A DNA stretch of 64,000 bases from Hysterium pulicare CBS 123377 (GCA_000467715.1 AJFK01000295.1:1-64000), one strand, 5' to 3'. Positions 9,735-22,403 are shown, counted from the first letter of the stretch. Notes: generated by a model from the sequence alone, not told the origin. A program made the numbers and translations.

Positions 9735-12002
9735 TTAGTTTGCCGTTTCTGCCTCTCTGGGAAGGAGGACGACGCCCCGTTCGAGCATGCTACCGAAGCA
9801 TTCTCGAAGATCCAGCACTAATAAATCCGGCGCTTCCCACGTGGGCCACCGCGCACTGCGTTGGTGTCGCTTGACCCATTGTAATTTGTTCACGGCTTCT
9901 GCCCACATGAGCGGACTCGTTGCGCCTAATTCTGTGCGGGACCTGAACTGGCTGATGCCAAGTGGGACACGGGAATAGCTTGTTTGCAGGTAGGAGGAAG
10001 GTGAAGAGTCGATGCATGCTTGGCGGAGCCATCGTAGACCAGCTTCAGGCCCCGGAAGCCACTGCATCATCGTCCAGGACAGCACTTCTGTGGGTGTCCA
10101 TGTGTATCGTGGCCCGTTCGTTTCGCTCTCATGCGGGCTGAGGGGCGTTTGTGTCTCTTGGACTGGCTGGATCTCCTCTTCGACAGCCGATAGAGGCGAA
10201 CGGGTTGAGCTCTGGGAAGCGGACCCAAGTGCTCCCGTTGGCCTGGAACCCGCTCCGCTTTGTTGCGATTCTTGCTGCGATAGTTCGGTTGGTGACATAA
10301 AAGGTGACCGAGAGCGGGACGAGTGAGGACTACTAGTAGGGATGGATCGTGAGTGGACAGCATCAAGCAAGCATGCAAGAAGGCCAATTGGCGAGTCACA
10401 AAGAGAGTATGCTGAGGTTTGCGGCCGATGGCTATACTGCGACGCTAGTGATGCTTCCGAAGAGTCTGCCCGTATTATTTCCTCTAGCCCTCGACCTTGC
10501 TGTGCGTTCCGTGGCTGATTGTCGCGAAGGTCAGATGGGGTGTAGCCGAAGCTGAGGAATGAGAGGCGTGCTCTCGTGAGACGTGCCACATTATACTTAA
10601 GATAGCTAACTGGACTTCGTACTAATGTAGGCGCCTCGAAGGTCGGGTTGGTGGTGTGGATCGCAAGGCAATCGTGCGGGTGATAGAGCGCTAGTGCTCT
10701 ACATATCTTGAAACCCCTAGATTTGATCAGCATTAAGGCTCTTCCAAATAGGTATCAAGCAAAGGGGGTGTCATGATTCGTCGTTCTCGGAGGATGAGTC
10801 TGCGCCTATCGCCTTCTTCACTACCAGTCTATAAGCCGATTTAGACTCTGAGAAAGGCATCAAAGTAAGGTGACATCCTTGAGATCATTCGGAAAGAAGC
10901 ATATAGAATAAGATCTTTCTGGACTTGTACAGCGAAAGGAGTTCGCAGTACGACAAATGATGACACCCGCCGTGAAGCGACAGCTAAGTAAAATAACCTA
11001 CCATCCTGCTCCATGCACAACGTAACCACCGCTCTTGCCACCTCGATTTTCGTAGCCCAGCCTAACCATCACCTCGTGGAACGCGTCTGCCGTCTCCTTC
11101 AGCCCAAATGTCTCGGCAGGACTTGCATCGCTGAAGCCAAAGCCCGGAATACTCGGGGCCACTACGTGAAATGCTTGCTGTGCGCCGGATCCGTAGCTAG
11201 GTAGACTGACTGGGTCTGTAAGCGCGTCGATGATCTTGTATAGTTCGATGAAGGAGCTTGGCCAGCTGTGACAGAAGAGCAGTGGAATCGCGTTGCTGTG
11301 TTTCGATCGCTTGTGGACGAAGTGAACGCGAAGGGATTGTGTGTTTGGTTTCGGCGGGCTGTCCTGGGTTTCGGTATCTTTAGTAGGTTGATGGTCCTCG
11401 CCTGCAATTGGAGCTGGGGATGGGAAGTGGACGACTGTGCGGAATTGAGGAAGAGCGTTGTTGAATAGTGACTCTTGCGTGCGCCAATCGTACTGATCGA
11501 GCCTAAATACTTATAAGTAAATCGTACAAAAGGACAAAAAATTAGAATGCATGTTTGCGACTGCTGTCGCATGTGCCCAAAGGCACCAGCTAATGTCCTG
11601 GGGTATGGCAGAGCATACTCATACCGATATCACGACATTAATGATCTCGACCCATTGCTGAGTCTGCAACACTCTTCAACGTCGTTTCGAGAATGGGGGA
11701 TGGGCCCTGAGATGATGTTTGAGAGGAAACAGTCGGGCATACCAGAAGTCTATAAGCGGTTCCAGCACCGTTTTCGGGGTACCATATTCCCATCGTCGAT
11801 GATCCGGAAGTTGGATTTCGCGTGGAAGTCTTGTCAACTGAAGCTTTCTCTTGGTTAGTTCTAAGTAGCGAGAAGATACCTGCGACTTTATCAGCAATGC
11901 GCTCAGCAATGTGCAGAGGGTACCTACGTGCATGCCATATGGTTGAATAGGCTCCGGGTCCTGTTCTCCCTCGACTGTAATACTAGCCATCGTCTTACCC
12001 AT
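9735..12002 (-). CDS. Epoxide-hydrolase-like alpha/beta-hydrolase, catalytic residues replaced (564 aa)
   Basis: Exons are 12002-11928, 11879-11743, 11502-11002 and 10716-9735, which sum to 565 codons. The N-terminus is an epoxide-hydrolase N-domain (RRWEYG, then DWRTQE after the second splice). An oxyanion-hole segment HSWPSS (residues 149-154, HGWPGS in typical members) and the APSIPGFGFS motif follow. At the nucleophile motif, usually GGDWG, the sequence is HGAGWG, so residue 237 is Gly instead of Asp. At the C-terminal GGHFAxxE motif the sequence is SARWPTWE, so about residue 527 is Arg instead of His. Between the halves of the cap region lies a disordered Ser/Gln-rich insertion of about 70 residues. 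The frame is intact and conserved-looking throughout, so this is more likely a pseudoenzyme than a decayed gene. Starts at residue 1 or Met5 are both possible. Confidence 0.85.
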
Positions 12003-12511
12003 AGGAATGTATCAACTTGTGCAACATGAATGAGAGGTCCATGCTGCGACCAGGTATAGATACCTGAGGAGAACTACTCGAGCACTTATCAGTAGACGCG
12101 ACATCACAGCAGGAAAATAAGCTTAGTTCAGAAGCGAATCGATAACGTGATGAAAGGATTGCGCGGACTGCATCAAGTCAACGAAGTCTAGAGTGCTGTT
12201 CGGATACTCGTTGGCCGAAGATTGATGGCAGAGAAATTGCCACGCAGAGAAATGTACACGAGCACTCGGCGAGCACAGCCACCGATGTGGCGCGAAAGCG
12301 AATCCGTCAAGGAGTAGCCGAAACGATCTGCACCACCAGCATCAAACAAGGCCAACGGCCCAAGGTGCAGCAACTAGGCACACCAATCAACGCCCCGAAG
12401 CCAGCAGCTATTAAAAGAAACTAGGAGAGCCACAGGCCCTCACCCGGACTCCCCTGGAGAGTTCGCTCGACTACTACCACTGCGGTACTGATCAATCTTT
12501 AAGCGCTACCG
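12003..12511. other. Intergenic between two minus-strand genes
   Basis: This is the promoter side of the epoxide-hydrolase-like gene and the 3' flank of the HID1-family gene. No coding frame is supported. Confidence 0.5.
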
Positions 12512-15500
12512 CTACACCTCGCGCACCGTTGCCGATTCAGTGTTGCCACCGGTGCTTGGGCCTCGCTGCCCAGTTTGAGTGGTTGTGCCTCGCAGATTGA
12601 GGCTGCCAATTCGCTGCACGAGGTTGCTCCCCACAGCGTCCACTGCTCCACGCGGAGCCAGAAGGGAAGGTGTCTGTGCCGCCGCCTCTTGCACTTTGAA
12701 CAGCCTAATGCTAGTGCCATTCCACACGCCAGCTGTACCTTTGGATACGAACATCTCGCCCGCAAATATGAAGCTCCAAAGTAGTGATTCGTACCAGCCC
12801 AGGGACAGGGCTGACCACTCAAACAGATGGACCCTGATCGGCGACGGTTCAATCCCACGGACCTCTGTTTCTCGAATGGCGGTTAGGGCTGCCGCTGTGT
12901 CAGATGAGTCGGAGGGGCTTGGGATTTTAGGGGCCAATTCTGTAATCAGCATCAGAATCGTATGCAGGGGGAGTTCGGGAAGCCAGCTGTCAATCTATCT
13001 GATAGTTAGCCTGCCGAATCGGATTCAAAAACGGCAGAGTTCCTTACCCATGCAGCTGATGGCGTGAAGAACTCATTCGAACCCAAGGTGGGGGTCGAGA
13101 TACTGTTCAGGCTGGTGGTACTGTTTTGCCTGGAAAAAGAGGGCTGGCCGACAGGCATCTTGCCACGGGCTTTCTCCGACATACCACGTAACTGGAGAGG
13201 CACAGCATCATCGACGGATGATGAGATCGACGCAGTCCTTGATGCGCCTGATTGAGAATGGACAGGTGACCGGGCATCCCCATGTTGATCGGCCTCGTCG
13301 GACTCTTCATCATCTCCAATTGCGAATGCGCTATTCTCTTCTGGCACATTGCTTAAAACAGGAGTCCTTGAGCTAATTGGGCTCCTTAAGCTATCGATGG
13401 AGTCTGGCCTTCTGGCTATTCCAGCGTCGCCATTATTCTCCTTGCGCAGCTGGTTCTGACGCTCTATTTCCTCCTGAGCACTCTCAAGAGTGAAGTTTCT
13501 CAATGCTTGGAATCTCTTCCTTGACCGAATGATTGCAAATATGAGGTTGGTGTTCTCTACATCATCCATGTTTAGTAAATGGTTGATATGGCAAAGGTGG
13601 AGATCCTTACTAGAATACTGGTGCTCGATCATAGCGTTCAGAGCTTCCAGTAACGATTGAAGCAGGACGTGATTGTTCTCATTCGCAAAAAGAAAGCTCG
13701 GAGAGGACATCGAAGCAAAGAGTTGGACGAGCTTTGAGCTGGTGGCTCTGCCCAGGTTCTGTATGTATGCGGCGATATTATTTATGATGGCGAGTAAAGC
13801 TGGGTATATGGCATCAAGCTTCCCCTTACTGGTTGTGAGTAAAGTATAAATGGACTATGATCAGGTTAGTGTACGCTCGTCACAATTGTGTCCTCACACT
13901 GACTGTTATTAGATAGTCGGCATAGGTGCCATGGAAGTTGAGGATACGAATGCTCGCTGGAAGACTCTCTTGTCCCTCAAAAACTTTGTTCAAACTTTTT
14001 CCAAAGTTCGGTTCCACGCTGAGAGTTTGAAGAACAAATATGCACATCCTGATTAAGCCTTGTTTGGTGGGGTCATTGCGCTGGTCAATTGCATAATAAA
14101 GAAGCAAGACCACGAAATCATGAGCACGATCAGTGTCGATAATGAAGGACCGGAATCGCTTGTTGCACTGAAGAGCTTCCCAGAAAAGCATGATCATCTC
14201 CGGCGCCCATGTTAAGGACTTGTGGCTACCTGGAAGGTATGATGTTGTGGCTTGCATCTATGAATGGTGAGCAATAGATCCGAAAATCCAACATGATGGA
14301 CTATGCTTACCGGCTGATTCAAAATCCTTGTCATTCCGTCGACAAGAAATTGAAAGTCCTGCGGCCGGTGCAGTCGTCCTAAAAAGTGACGAAAGTAGTT
14401 CTTCGGAGGCGGACCATTGCCTGACTCCGGTATTGGATAGAGCACCAACACTAGGAGCAATTGGAGGCAATAAGTCACGAGTATTTGTTTTGAATCCTTA
14501 AATACGACGTGATCATAAGGAACGCGCCATGAGGCAGGATTGTACTTTAGCGTCTACTCTTGGTTAGCATGATGACTTGCGCAACCGTTCATGGTAGCCT
14601 CACTGTGTTGAGCATTGAGCATAAAACCGACAGAACGACCTGCTTGTCTGGGCAGGTTGCGATGTACGTGATCGCTCTGACACCCTTGACGGGTAAAACG
14701 TCTTTGGTGCAGTTAGTGTAGGTCCAATGGCCAGAGGCAGGAGTACCGCTTACTCGCCGACATATACATTGACTTGCTTGCCAATGCCAGCAACAACCGT
14801 AGAATCTCCGTCCTGTTACTCTCAAACTCTTTCGTAGAAGCCACAGGTGTATTACACCCAACTCCGCTCTGCCATATTGCATAAGTAACTTTGTTCTTCC
14901 CTACGGCTGACTTTGGTAGGGTAAACTCTGAGTAGAAGAGGAGGTCGATCAATGTGTCGATAAGCTCTTCGGCGAGAGGCTTAGCCTTCTCAAATTCAGG
15001 CTCTCCCTCCGTGGGAGTTCGTTCTAGATCGGCTTCATCGAATATAATCTCTGACCGGAGTTGCCCTCGCCGGCTTCGTTTGCGCCTCTCTGCCCAAAAG
15101 AATCTGTCCTCCCATGCTTCCAAAGAATCAGCTTCGTGGATAAAGGGGAGGATCCGCGTCAGGACTCTTATGCAATTCAGCGCGTCCTTTTCTGGTGCGA
15201 GCTCAGGGTCCGGGAATGAAGGGTGGTTTCGTAGGACGCATAGTCTTGAGGTTACGGCGAGGATGAGGGTTTCGAGGTTCTCAAGGTTGTTATCTCTGGT
15301 TCGTCGGATATCTGAGGGGGAGAAGAGAGAGAAGACATCTTCTGCAGACTCTGGAAGTTCCCAAAACTGTAGAACAAGAGTCAATAGCATTACAGAGCTC
15401 AACAACAAGATTGTCTTACACCTGTCCAGTATGGATCATCTGCCCGTATCTCGTTGGGCTCCGACAGGCGGAAGATGCCTTGCTTGAAGGTGAGTTTGGA

Positions 15501-15515
15501 ATCTGAAGCACCCAT
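12512..15515 (-). CDS. HID1-family protein (897 aa)
   Basis: Seven exons: 15515-15420, 15366-14754, 14701-14604, 14553-14311, 14257-13904, 13854-13048 and 12994-12512. All are joined in frame by 48-69-base introns and total 898 codons. The protein begins MGASDSKLTFKQGIF and continues with the DDPYWTGFWELPES block, as in HID1 and its fungal homologues; MGAS fits N-myristoylation. Other family blocks are IWQSGVGCN, the PEDFQF-like RPQDFQFLVDG and the final WLPELPLHTI and W-rich ends. A Ser-rich disordered loop lies at about residues 600-730. In animals HID1 acts at the trans-Golgi in dense-core vesicle formation, and the fission-yeast homologue Ftp105 anchors Ubp5 at the Golgi. A Golgi role here is inferred from family. 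The gene is divergent from the XPB gene. Confidence 0.93.
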
Positions 15516-16051
15516 CGGAATTCATCTCAGGGCATTGTTTGGCAATAACTTTGGGGGTTGTTGTTGTGGACACACGATCGTTGCTGTGAAAGCCAATTGG
15601 GATCCACAGCCTTGTGAAAGGTGACGGCCCGAGAGCCCCTCAGCAAACACTGAAAAGTGAGGCGGTGCAATATGAGAGAATGCCGGTGAGATAAATTCCT
15701 CGAGTTTCCTAGAAATGTCGATTCAATACTGAAATATACGTGAACGTGATTTCGTATTCCATTTCCCGACGTGTTCCTGTACTGCGATCAATTGCACCTC
15801 TCCACCACTAACTCTTCTAAAAATCGTGGCGCGGAAGAAGTGGCTTTGCTTAGCTAATAGACTAGAATTATTTCGGCTAGGCACCTTGGCGTTCGAGGAT
15901 TGAATCATCTTTGACTTCGCCTTCATCGAGTCTTGTCGCAGTCAACTCCAGGGCCTGGCCAACCCAACATCTTACCTTGCGCATTCTACGATCGATTCAC
16001 CTCCGAGTCAACTTCGTCTGCCTTCTCAACGGCCTCACGACTCCGTCGACG
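15516..16051. promoter_or_regulatory. Shared divergent promoter of the HID1-family gene and XPB
   Basis: The two ATGs are 536 bases apart on opposite strands, and nothing else is coded between them. An in-frame extension of the XPB frame back to 15911 exists, but it has no homology feel and is better read as leader. Confidence 0.5.
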
Positions 16052-18457
16052 ATGCCTCCGAAGCGAAAGGCAGCAGCAAAGGAAGCCGACAGCGATGAAT
16101 ACCCATCTGAAGAAGAGGCTGCTTTGAGCGATCAGGAAGTGATCGATAGGTTAAAATCGAAGTATGATGTCGTAGCCCAGGCTAAGAAGATTCGTGCGGT
16201 GCACGCAAACGACCCTGCCTCTCATTTGTTCCGAAAATGTGATGCATGGGATGCACAGCTCAAGCCTGATCATGCCAGCCGTCCTCTGTGGGTTGACGAT
16301 GCTGGACGTATCATCCTAGAGTCATTTAGTCCCGCCTTCGCTGATGCCCAGGTATTCCTCATCAACATTGCCGAACCGCAGTCTCGCGTGTCTCGCATGC
16401 ACGAGTACACGTTGACACCCCATAGCTTGTTCGCCGCAGTTTCTGTAGGGCTCTCGACGGAAGATATAATAGGACAACTAGATAGATACTCCAAGACAAT
16501 TTTGTCTCCAAATGTGCAGTCCTTCATCCGCGACTCGACTTCGTCGTTCGGGAAGACAAAGATCGTCCTCAAACGTACCCTATCCTTCATCGAAAGTGAC
16601 GACCCAGCCATCCTCCGCACTCTCCTTCGAGACAAAATTATCGCCGAATGTCGTGTCGATAAGTCAGATGATCTGTTAAAAGAGGCTGCCCCAAAGCTGG
16701 GCGGTCTGGCTATTCCTGGCACAAAGATGGCAGCTGGAGCCAATCAAGTTGCGCAGCCGGCACTCCCCCAACAGCAGAGCGATATTCTGGCATCTATACG
16801 AGAAGAGGATGATGACGAGGAAGTTGCGCAAGTTCATGCCTTTCAAATCAGAAGCGAGGATCGAGAAGTGGTGATCAAGAGATGCAAAGATATCCAACTC
16901 CCTCTCACCGAAGAATACGATTTCCAGAATGACGAGGTTAATGCCAACCTGGAGATAGATCTGAGACCGAGTGCTCAAATACGAGACTACCAAGAACGAG
17001 CTCTGGGGAAAATGTTTGGAAATAGCAGAGCGCGATCGGGCATTATAGTCCTACCTTGCGGTGCCGGTAAGACTCTAGTAGGCATCACCGCTGCTTGCAC
17101 CGTCAAAAAGTCTATCATTGTATTGTGTACAAGTGCCATGTCTGTGGTACAATGGAGAGCAGAATTTATCAAATGGTCTAACGTCGACCCGAATGACATC
17201 GCGGTGTTCACATCGGAAAGCAAGAACAAGTTTCCTCGGAATGCGGGTATAATCATCAGCACGTACACCATGATTACTTCTTCTCGAAACCGCTCCTACG
17301 ATTCTGAGAAGGTGATGGAGTTCATTCGATCTCGGGAATGGGGTCTGCTTATCGCTGACGAAGTGCACGTTGTACCCGCGAACATCTTCAAAAAAGTTAC
17401 CTACTCTATCGCCTCGCATTCGAAGTTAGGCTTGACTGCCACTTTGCTTCGTGAGGATGACAAAATTGACGACCTCAACTTTCTCATCGGTCCGAAGCTG
17501 TACGAGGCGAATTGGCAGGAACTTGCAGAGCAGGGCCACATTGCTAAAGTCCAATGTGCTGAGGTGTGGTGTCAGATGACTCCTGAATTCTACACAGAAT
17601 GGTTGAAGCCCTCCTCCCAACAAAAGAAAGCTCTACTTTCCATCATGAACCCGAGAAAGTTCCAAGCCTGTCAATTCCTCATCGACTACCACGAACGGCG
17701 AGGTGACAAGATCATTGTCTTTTCCGACAATGTGTATGCCTTGGAGAAATACGCCAAAAAGCTCAACAAAGCCTACATTTACGGTGACACACCTCAAGCC
17801 GAACGATTGCGCATTTTGGAGAACTTCCAGCATAACGAACTGGTAAATACGATCTTCCTATCCAAGATAGGTGACACTAGCTTGGATCTGCCGGAAGCGA
17901 CATGCCTTATTCAGATATCTTCTCACTATGGTTCTCGTCGCCAGGAAGCCCAACGACTTGGTCGTATTCTTCGGGCTAAACGGCGTAACGATGAAGGTTT
18001 CAATGCCTTTTTCTATTCGCTTGTTTCAAAGGACACGCATGAGATGTACTATTCCTCGAAACGTCAAGCCTTTCTGGTCGACCAAGGATACGCGTTCAAG
18101 GTCATTACTCGCCTTGAGGGTCTAGAGCAGCGGTCAGATCTCGCGTTCTACACGCCACAAGATCGCCGTGAACTTCTTATGGATGTTCTACTCGCGAAGG
18201 ATGCAGATGGGGAGGAAGAAAAGATCAACGGTGACATGTTTGGAAGTAGATTTGCTTCTGGATCCCGCTTCAAAAAGAAGAATGGTGCACGAAGGATGGC
18301 TGGTACTTTGTCCGAGCTAAGTGGTGGGCAGGATATGGCCTACATCGAGTACAACAAGAGCAGGAACAAGGACTTCAAACGGAAGGGCATCAAGAACGAT
18401 TTCATTAGGAAGTTGCAAAGGGGTGCTGTGAATGCAAAGAAAGCGGCAAGGGAGTGA
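16052..18457 (+). CDS. SSL2 / RAD25: TFIIH core helicase XPB/Ssl2 (801 aa)
   Basis: This is the 3'-5' SF2 DNA helicase/translocase of TFIIH, needed for promoter opening by RNA polymerase II and for nucleotide excision repair. The gene has no intron. I chose the ATG at 16052 (MPPKRKAAAKEAD), which starts the usual acidic and basic N-terminus, over an in-frame ATG 47 codons earlier. Visible motifs are the N-terminal LWVDDAGRIILESFSP domain, Walker A PCGAGKT (about residues 335-341), DEVH box (about 436-439), TATLLREDDKI containing the RED motif of XPB, and motif VI QRLGRILRAKR near residue 633. The length is close to that of yeast Ssl2 (843 aa) and human XPB (782 aa). No residue looks damaged. 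Confidence 0.97.
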   Translation: MPPKRKAAAKEADSDEYPSEEEAALSDQEVIDRLKSKYDVVAQAKKIRAVHANDPASHLFRKCDAWDAQLKPDHASRPLWVDDAGRIILESFSPAFADAQVFLINIAEPQSRVSRMHEYTLTPHSLFAAVSVGLSTEDIIGQLDRYSKTILSPNVQSFIRDSTSSFGKTKIVLKRTLSFIESDDPAILRTLLRDKIIAECRVDKSDDLLKEAAPKLGGLAIPGTKMAAGANQVAQPALPQQQSDILASIREEDDDEEVAQVHAFQIRSEDREVVIKRCKDIQLPLTEEYDFQNDEVNANLEIDLRPSAQIRDYQERALGKMFGNSRARSGIIVLPCGAGKTLVGITAACTVKKSIIVLCTSAMSVVQWRAEFIKWSNVDPNDIAVFTSESKNKFPRNAGIIISTYTMITSSRNRSYDSEKVMEFIRSREWGLLIADEVHVVPANIFKKVTYSIASHSKLGLTATLLREDDKIDDLNFLIGPKLYEANWQELAEQGHIAKVQCAEVWCQMTPEFYTEWLKPSSQQKKALLSIMNPRKFQACQFLIDYHERRGDKIIVFSDNVYALEKYAKKLNKAYIYGDTPQAERLRILENFQHNELVNTIFLSKIGDTSLDLPEATCLIQISSHYGSRRQEAQRLGRILRAKRRNDEGFNAFFYSLVSKDTHEMYYSSKRQAFLVDQGYAFKVITRLEGLEQRSDLAFYTPQDRRELLMDVLLAKDADGEEEKINGDMFGSRFASGSRFKKKNGARRMAGTLSELSGGQDMAYIEYNKSRNKDFKRKGIKNDFIRKLQRGAVNAKKAARE

Positions 18458-18884
18458 ACGGATTGACCAAGTCGAAAGTCTTTTCTTAATATTTGCAAAT
18501 TCATTGCCAACTGCAAAGGCTTAGAGCTCATAGGCGTTTGGGTTTGGCGCATAGGCGGCGTTTGGAATGATAGCGATATTGATTCTCGCCATCAAATTGT
18601 AGAATGGTTCAATTTTGGTCTAGTATTAGGTCAGCACGGCATGTTATAGAATCGAAATTGGATACCTAAGTACCTATCGATTAGAGCCTTATGACGTACT
18701 GTCCCCCCAATAATCCCAACGAGTTGGTACAACTATCCCCCAAGTTCCATGCCCCAGGATCTGTGCTCCAGAGTATTTGGCCGTTGAAAACCTAGAAGGT
18801 GAATCTAGAATACGCCTGTCCCCGCACCCCACTTCCGCGATTAGATAGCCTCGCCTGTCAACGAGCGTCCAAAGAGTCTAACCC
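18458..18884. other. Intergenic, nothing recognised
   Basis: This is the 3' flank of XPB and the promoter of the next plus-strand gene. No coding frame. Confidence 0.5.
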
Positions 18885-19809
18885 ATGTCTTCACTATCCC
18901 TCGACCTCGGACTCAAAGGCACTCACGTTCTCATAACAGGGGGCGCAGGCCTTATCGGTCGAGTCGTCGTCGAGCATCTCATAACCGCCGGAGCCAACGT
19001 CTCATCCCTCGATATAAGTTACAGCGACGAGAAAAACAAACCAAAAGACCATCCCGCCAAAGACAACTGCACCTTCATCTCATGTGACATAGCCTCTGAA
19101 TCCGCAGTTCAGAAAGCATTCGAAACAGCGGCTAGCAAGTACGGTCCCGTGGAAGTCTGCATAGCCCTAGCATCTCTCGACCTCTCCGTCCTCTCCCACG
19201 CCTCCTTCACGGACGCTTCCTTCATCCAACTAAAACGCGTCCTCGATGTCAATATCGCAGGCACGTGGCTCACAGCCCGCGAATGGCTTCGAGGCCTGAA
19301 GAGCGCGAAAGAGCAAGGGAAGCAATTGAAAAATGTATCGCTTATCCTCATCGGCAGCGAAAGCGGACATTTTGGCGAAAGACTCAACGCAGATTATAGT
19401 CTGGGCAAGAGCGCGGTGCAAGGCGGCCTTCTAATGAGTCTGAGAGCTGAGGTGCCGAGGGTTTGGCAGGGAGCGAGGGTTAATGCTGTGGCTCCGGGGG
19501 CTGTGGATACGGAGAGGTGGGTGGAGGAGTGTAGGGAGGATCCGGAGCAGTTTTGGATGGAGGCTCAGGCTACGGTATTTATTCTTCTTTCATTATTGTG
19601 CTTTCCATGTCTGGTTTTGGGTTTATGGGAGTTGTGCTAATGATTGTTTGTAGACTGCACTTCGGCAACCGATACCCCGTGATGCGGTCGCAAAGAGTAT
19701 ATTGTTTCTTGCGAGCGAGAACTTTAGCAGTCATGTTCATGGGCAGATTGTCAATGTTGATGGTGGGAAGCAAGGGAAGGTGATGTGGACAAAGGAGGAG
19801 TGTACGTAG
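18885..19809 (+). CDS. Short-chain dehydrogenase/reductase (281 aa)
   Basis: Exons 18885-19574 and 19654-19809 join across a 79-base intron (GTATTT to TTGTAG) in phase 0. The N-terminal Rossmann motif is TGGAGLIGR (about residues 19-27). The catalytic Ser is in LIGSESG and the YxxxK pair is in YSLGKS. VNAVAPGAVDTER follows, then the usual C-terminal FLASENFSSHVHGQIVNVDGG block, which lies in exon 2. This is a classical NAD(P)H-dependent SDR. The substrate cannot be told from sequence, and no pathway partner sits beside it. Confidence 0.92.
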
Positions 19810-22395
19810 GTGATCCATACGCCTCGTACATGCCATGAAATCAAAGTGATGGGGTGTGGAAGCTATTTCCTTCTATGAGTGTATAGTATTACAAAGTATC
19901 CCTATCTTATTTGTGTCTTACGCCATTGAGTTTAGATCATGCTGAGGTTCAGCTTCAACGCACAATATAAGACCAGGTTTCCGCTGCTTTTGACTGACAT
20001 GACTCAACATCTCAGTGAGCTTTACAGCTTCATTTGGAGTTGCTAGATCCTGAATATAGTTTTGTGAAGTGAATCTGCAACGTGCATAATATCTCCCAAA
20101 CGATGTAATAGGTGCGGAATTAAGCCGAGTATCCAATCGTTCATCGCGGAGATCTTTTCCGATGCACAGATGTAAGTAGACGATTACGAATAAGTTGACG
20201 ATTACGAAGTAACCTGTAAGACGGCGAGCCTAACTACCGTTGTCATGACGCTACCAACGGCTTTTTCTTCTATACCAACAATGCTGTATCAGGTCATCCT
20301 GCCCTTTAAACAGTGTTTTGCGTCTTACACTTCGCTTACATACTTCCGACATTTTCTATGATTGACTTTATTGCTACTTCTCCCCTTTAAAGCCATGCGA
20401 AGTTTGTCTAGCGACGGGAGGCGCCCATCGACCAGCTTCCGCGCGCTACAGCCTGCCCCCACCGATTACCAAGATGTCACTCCACAACTGATAATACCTT
20501 TGGATCTTAAAAAAGCCGAAGCGTACTCTCAATCTGTGAGCCTTTGTAGCCTGTCGCAAACGGAAATCAAAAGTATGGCTGTTTACTGTGTCATCTAATA
20601 TTGATATTCCTGCTGAGATCTTCGTCTGAAACGAGTCGAGTGTACTCAAACTTGCAAATCAGACCATTTCTTCTGAATTGGCCCCAACATCATTCTCGAA
20701 GCGGCTGACTCGAAGCTTGCTGCTGCAAGATATTGAACGACAGTCACTGACAGTGAAGCGTTATTGCCCCACCTGATGTCCGTGTGGCATGCATGGGATC
20801 CCGCTATTATCACTTCTTTGACTGGGACATCTTCATTGAAGATATGGTGGCTGGTGGAAAAACTTTTGCTCATCTCTCCTCGTCAATGCTTTACTTGCTT
20901 CTGCGTGTGTAAGTGAATTTGCTTTACGATGGACGATGCTTTGTCTCAAGGCTATCATAAGTTCTCCGATATTACGGCACTGCCAACCTGACAACTATAC
21001 TGGCAGTTTTCATCTCCATTAATAATGGATCGGTCGAAGCCATTCACAGATAATATTATGACAATGTTGTATAATGAATCTAGGAGGCTCTGGCAACTCG
21101 AAGAAGGCCAGGATAACCTACCACGTCAACAACGGGCCATTCTCCTCTTCCCATTTCTGAGGAAGCAAGGTAGAGACAAGTTGGGCCAGTGCTTCCTCGC
21201 TGAATCTTGCGGAATAGCAGCGGACTGGGATTTTTCTGCCTCTCCACTTCGCCATTCTTGAAGAAGCCAAAAGATGTGTCTGAAGAGAAATGGGATAGAG
21301 CCCGTGCAGTATCCGCATGGGCATTCATGAGGGCGAAAGCGAGATTGTTCGGCTGCTACGAAAGAACTGCGCCATCTCTTAGCACTTCAGCATGATAAGA
21401 ACGGCAGGTCTTCGTGTGTTTTGCACTCTCTCATGGTCACCGGGTTTGTATGCATCGAGGAGCTCAGCAGCGGAAGTGGCAAATATCGGGGCAGCATAAG
21501 ACCGAGCTATATCGCGGCTTACTCACATGCCTGAAAGGTTTGAAATCGTTGTCGAGCAGGATTTATTGTGCACAACCTTTATTCCGCATACTCACGCAGG
21601 CATCTCAAGGCCTGTCCATTGATTTGCCTCCAGAAGCCAAAAGTACTCTCGACATGTTTCGCAGCGAAGAATGGACACATCACGCCGCGGCTATAATCAG
21701 CAGTCAGTACACTGCCGATATTAGAAAGATGGCACAGATGACGCCCGTATCGATCATGATCGTATGGATGCTATCGTCAAGTAGCGGGATCACATGAATC
21801 TGCAGGACGAAGCTTCCAACGGGGTCAATGATGTCGATGAAATCGCATCGAAGGGATCTATTCCTCACACCGCGAGCGCCAATCTCTTCTCTTCGTTCGC
21901 CTAGACTCGCTTCTGCATCCAGTTGAAAATTAAAGAACTATATCGTCAAGCTATCATCTAAGCAAGCCGGAGCGCGACTGAGGCAGGGGGATTGCATAAC
22001 CTTTACGTTTGGCAACATTTAAAGATTGTTGCCTGATCGTGCACAGCCTCAAGCAGTCCCTTCCGTAGTTGAGGCGACTGAGAAAGAGCACTGGGAGTCA
22101 AGGTTTTCCATGTACCCGTCCCAAAGGAGAGAAATACACTCAACACTCGAAGACAGCCTATCAATATTCGGTGGCTCTATGATTAAAATTCGGAGTGGTG
22201 TTCGATGAGAATGAATAATTTACGCATTTGGACCCTTTGACTTCGTTGGTCCTTGGTTCTGACATGACTCTATAAAAGTAGTCTGGCAGATGATTGACGA
22301 TGGCGGACGTAGGACTCTCAAAGATGATGAAATATATCCGTCAAGCTTTGAAAACTTACCTCATGCTCGAAACCAGCCTCTTGGTTGGAGATTTT
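19810..22395. other. Gene-poor stretch, no supportable gene
   Basis: About 2.6 kb with many short frames on both strands, none longer than about 127 codons and none matching a family I know. A small direct repeat (TTGACGATTACGAA-like, about 20177-20207) is present. It may be a decayed gene region or plain spacer. Confidence 0.45.
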
Positions 22396-22403
22396 TATAA
22401 AAG
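22396..22403 (+). promoter_or_regulatory. TATA box (TATAAAAG) of the gene at 22830
   Basis: A perfect TATAAAAG is followed by a C/T-rich initiator-like stretch (about 22418-22470), as in many filamentous-fungal promoters. It lies upstream of a candidate 5'-UTR intron and the ATG at 22830. Confidence 0.5.

Noticed and set aside
15911-16051. N-terminal extension of the XPB frame
   Set aside because: The extra 47 residues have no family support, and the MPPKRK start at 16052 matches the usual beginning of fungal XPB proteins.
21414-21797. 127-codon plus frame in the gene-poor stretch
   Set aside because: Its start is an ATG, but the sequence has odd composition, no domain and no supporting intron. 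Flanking frames are equally short.
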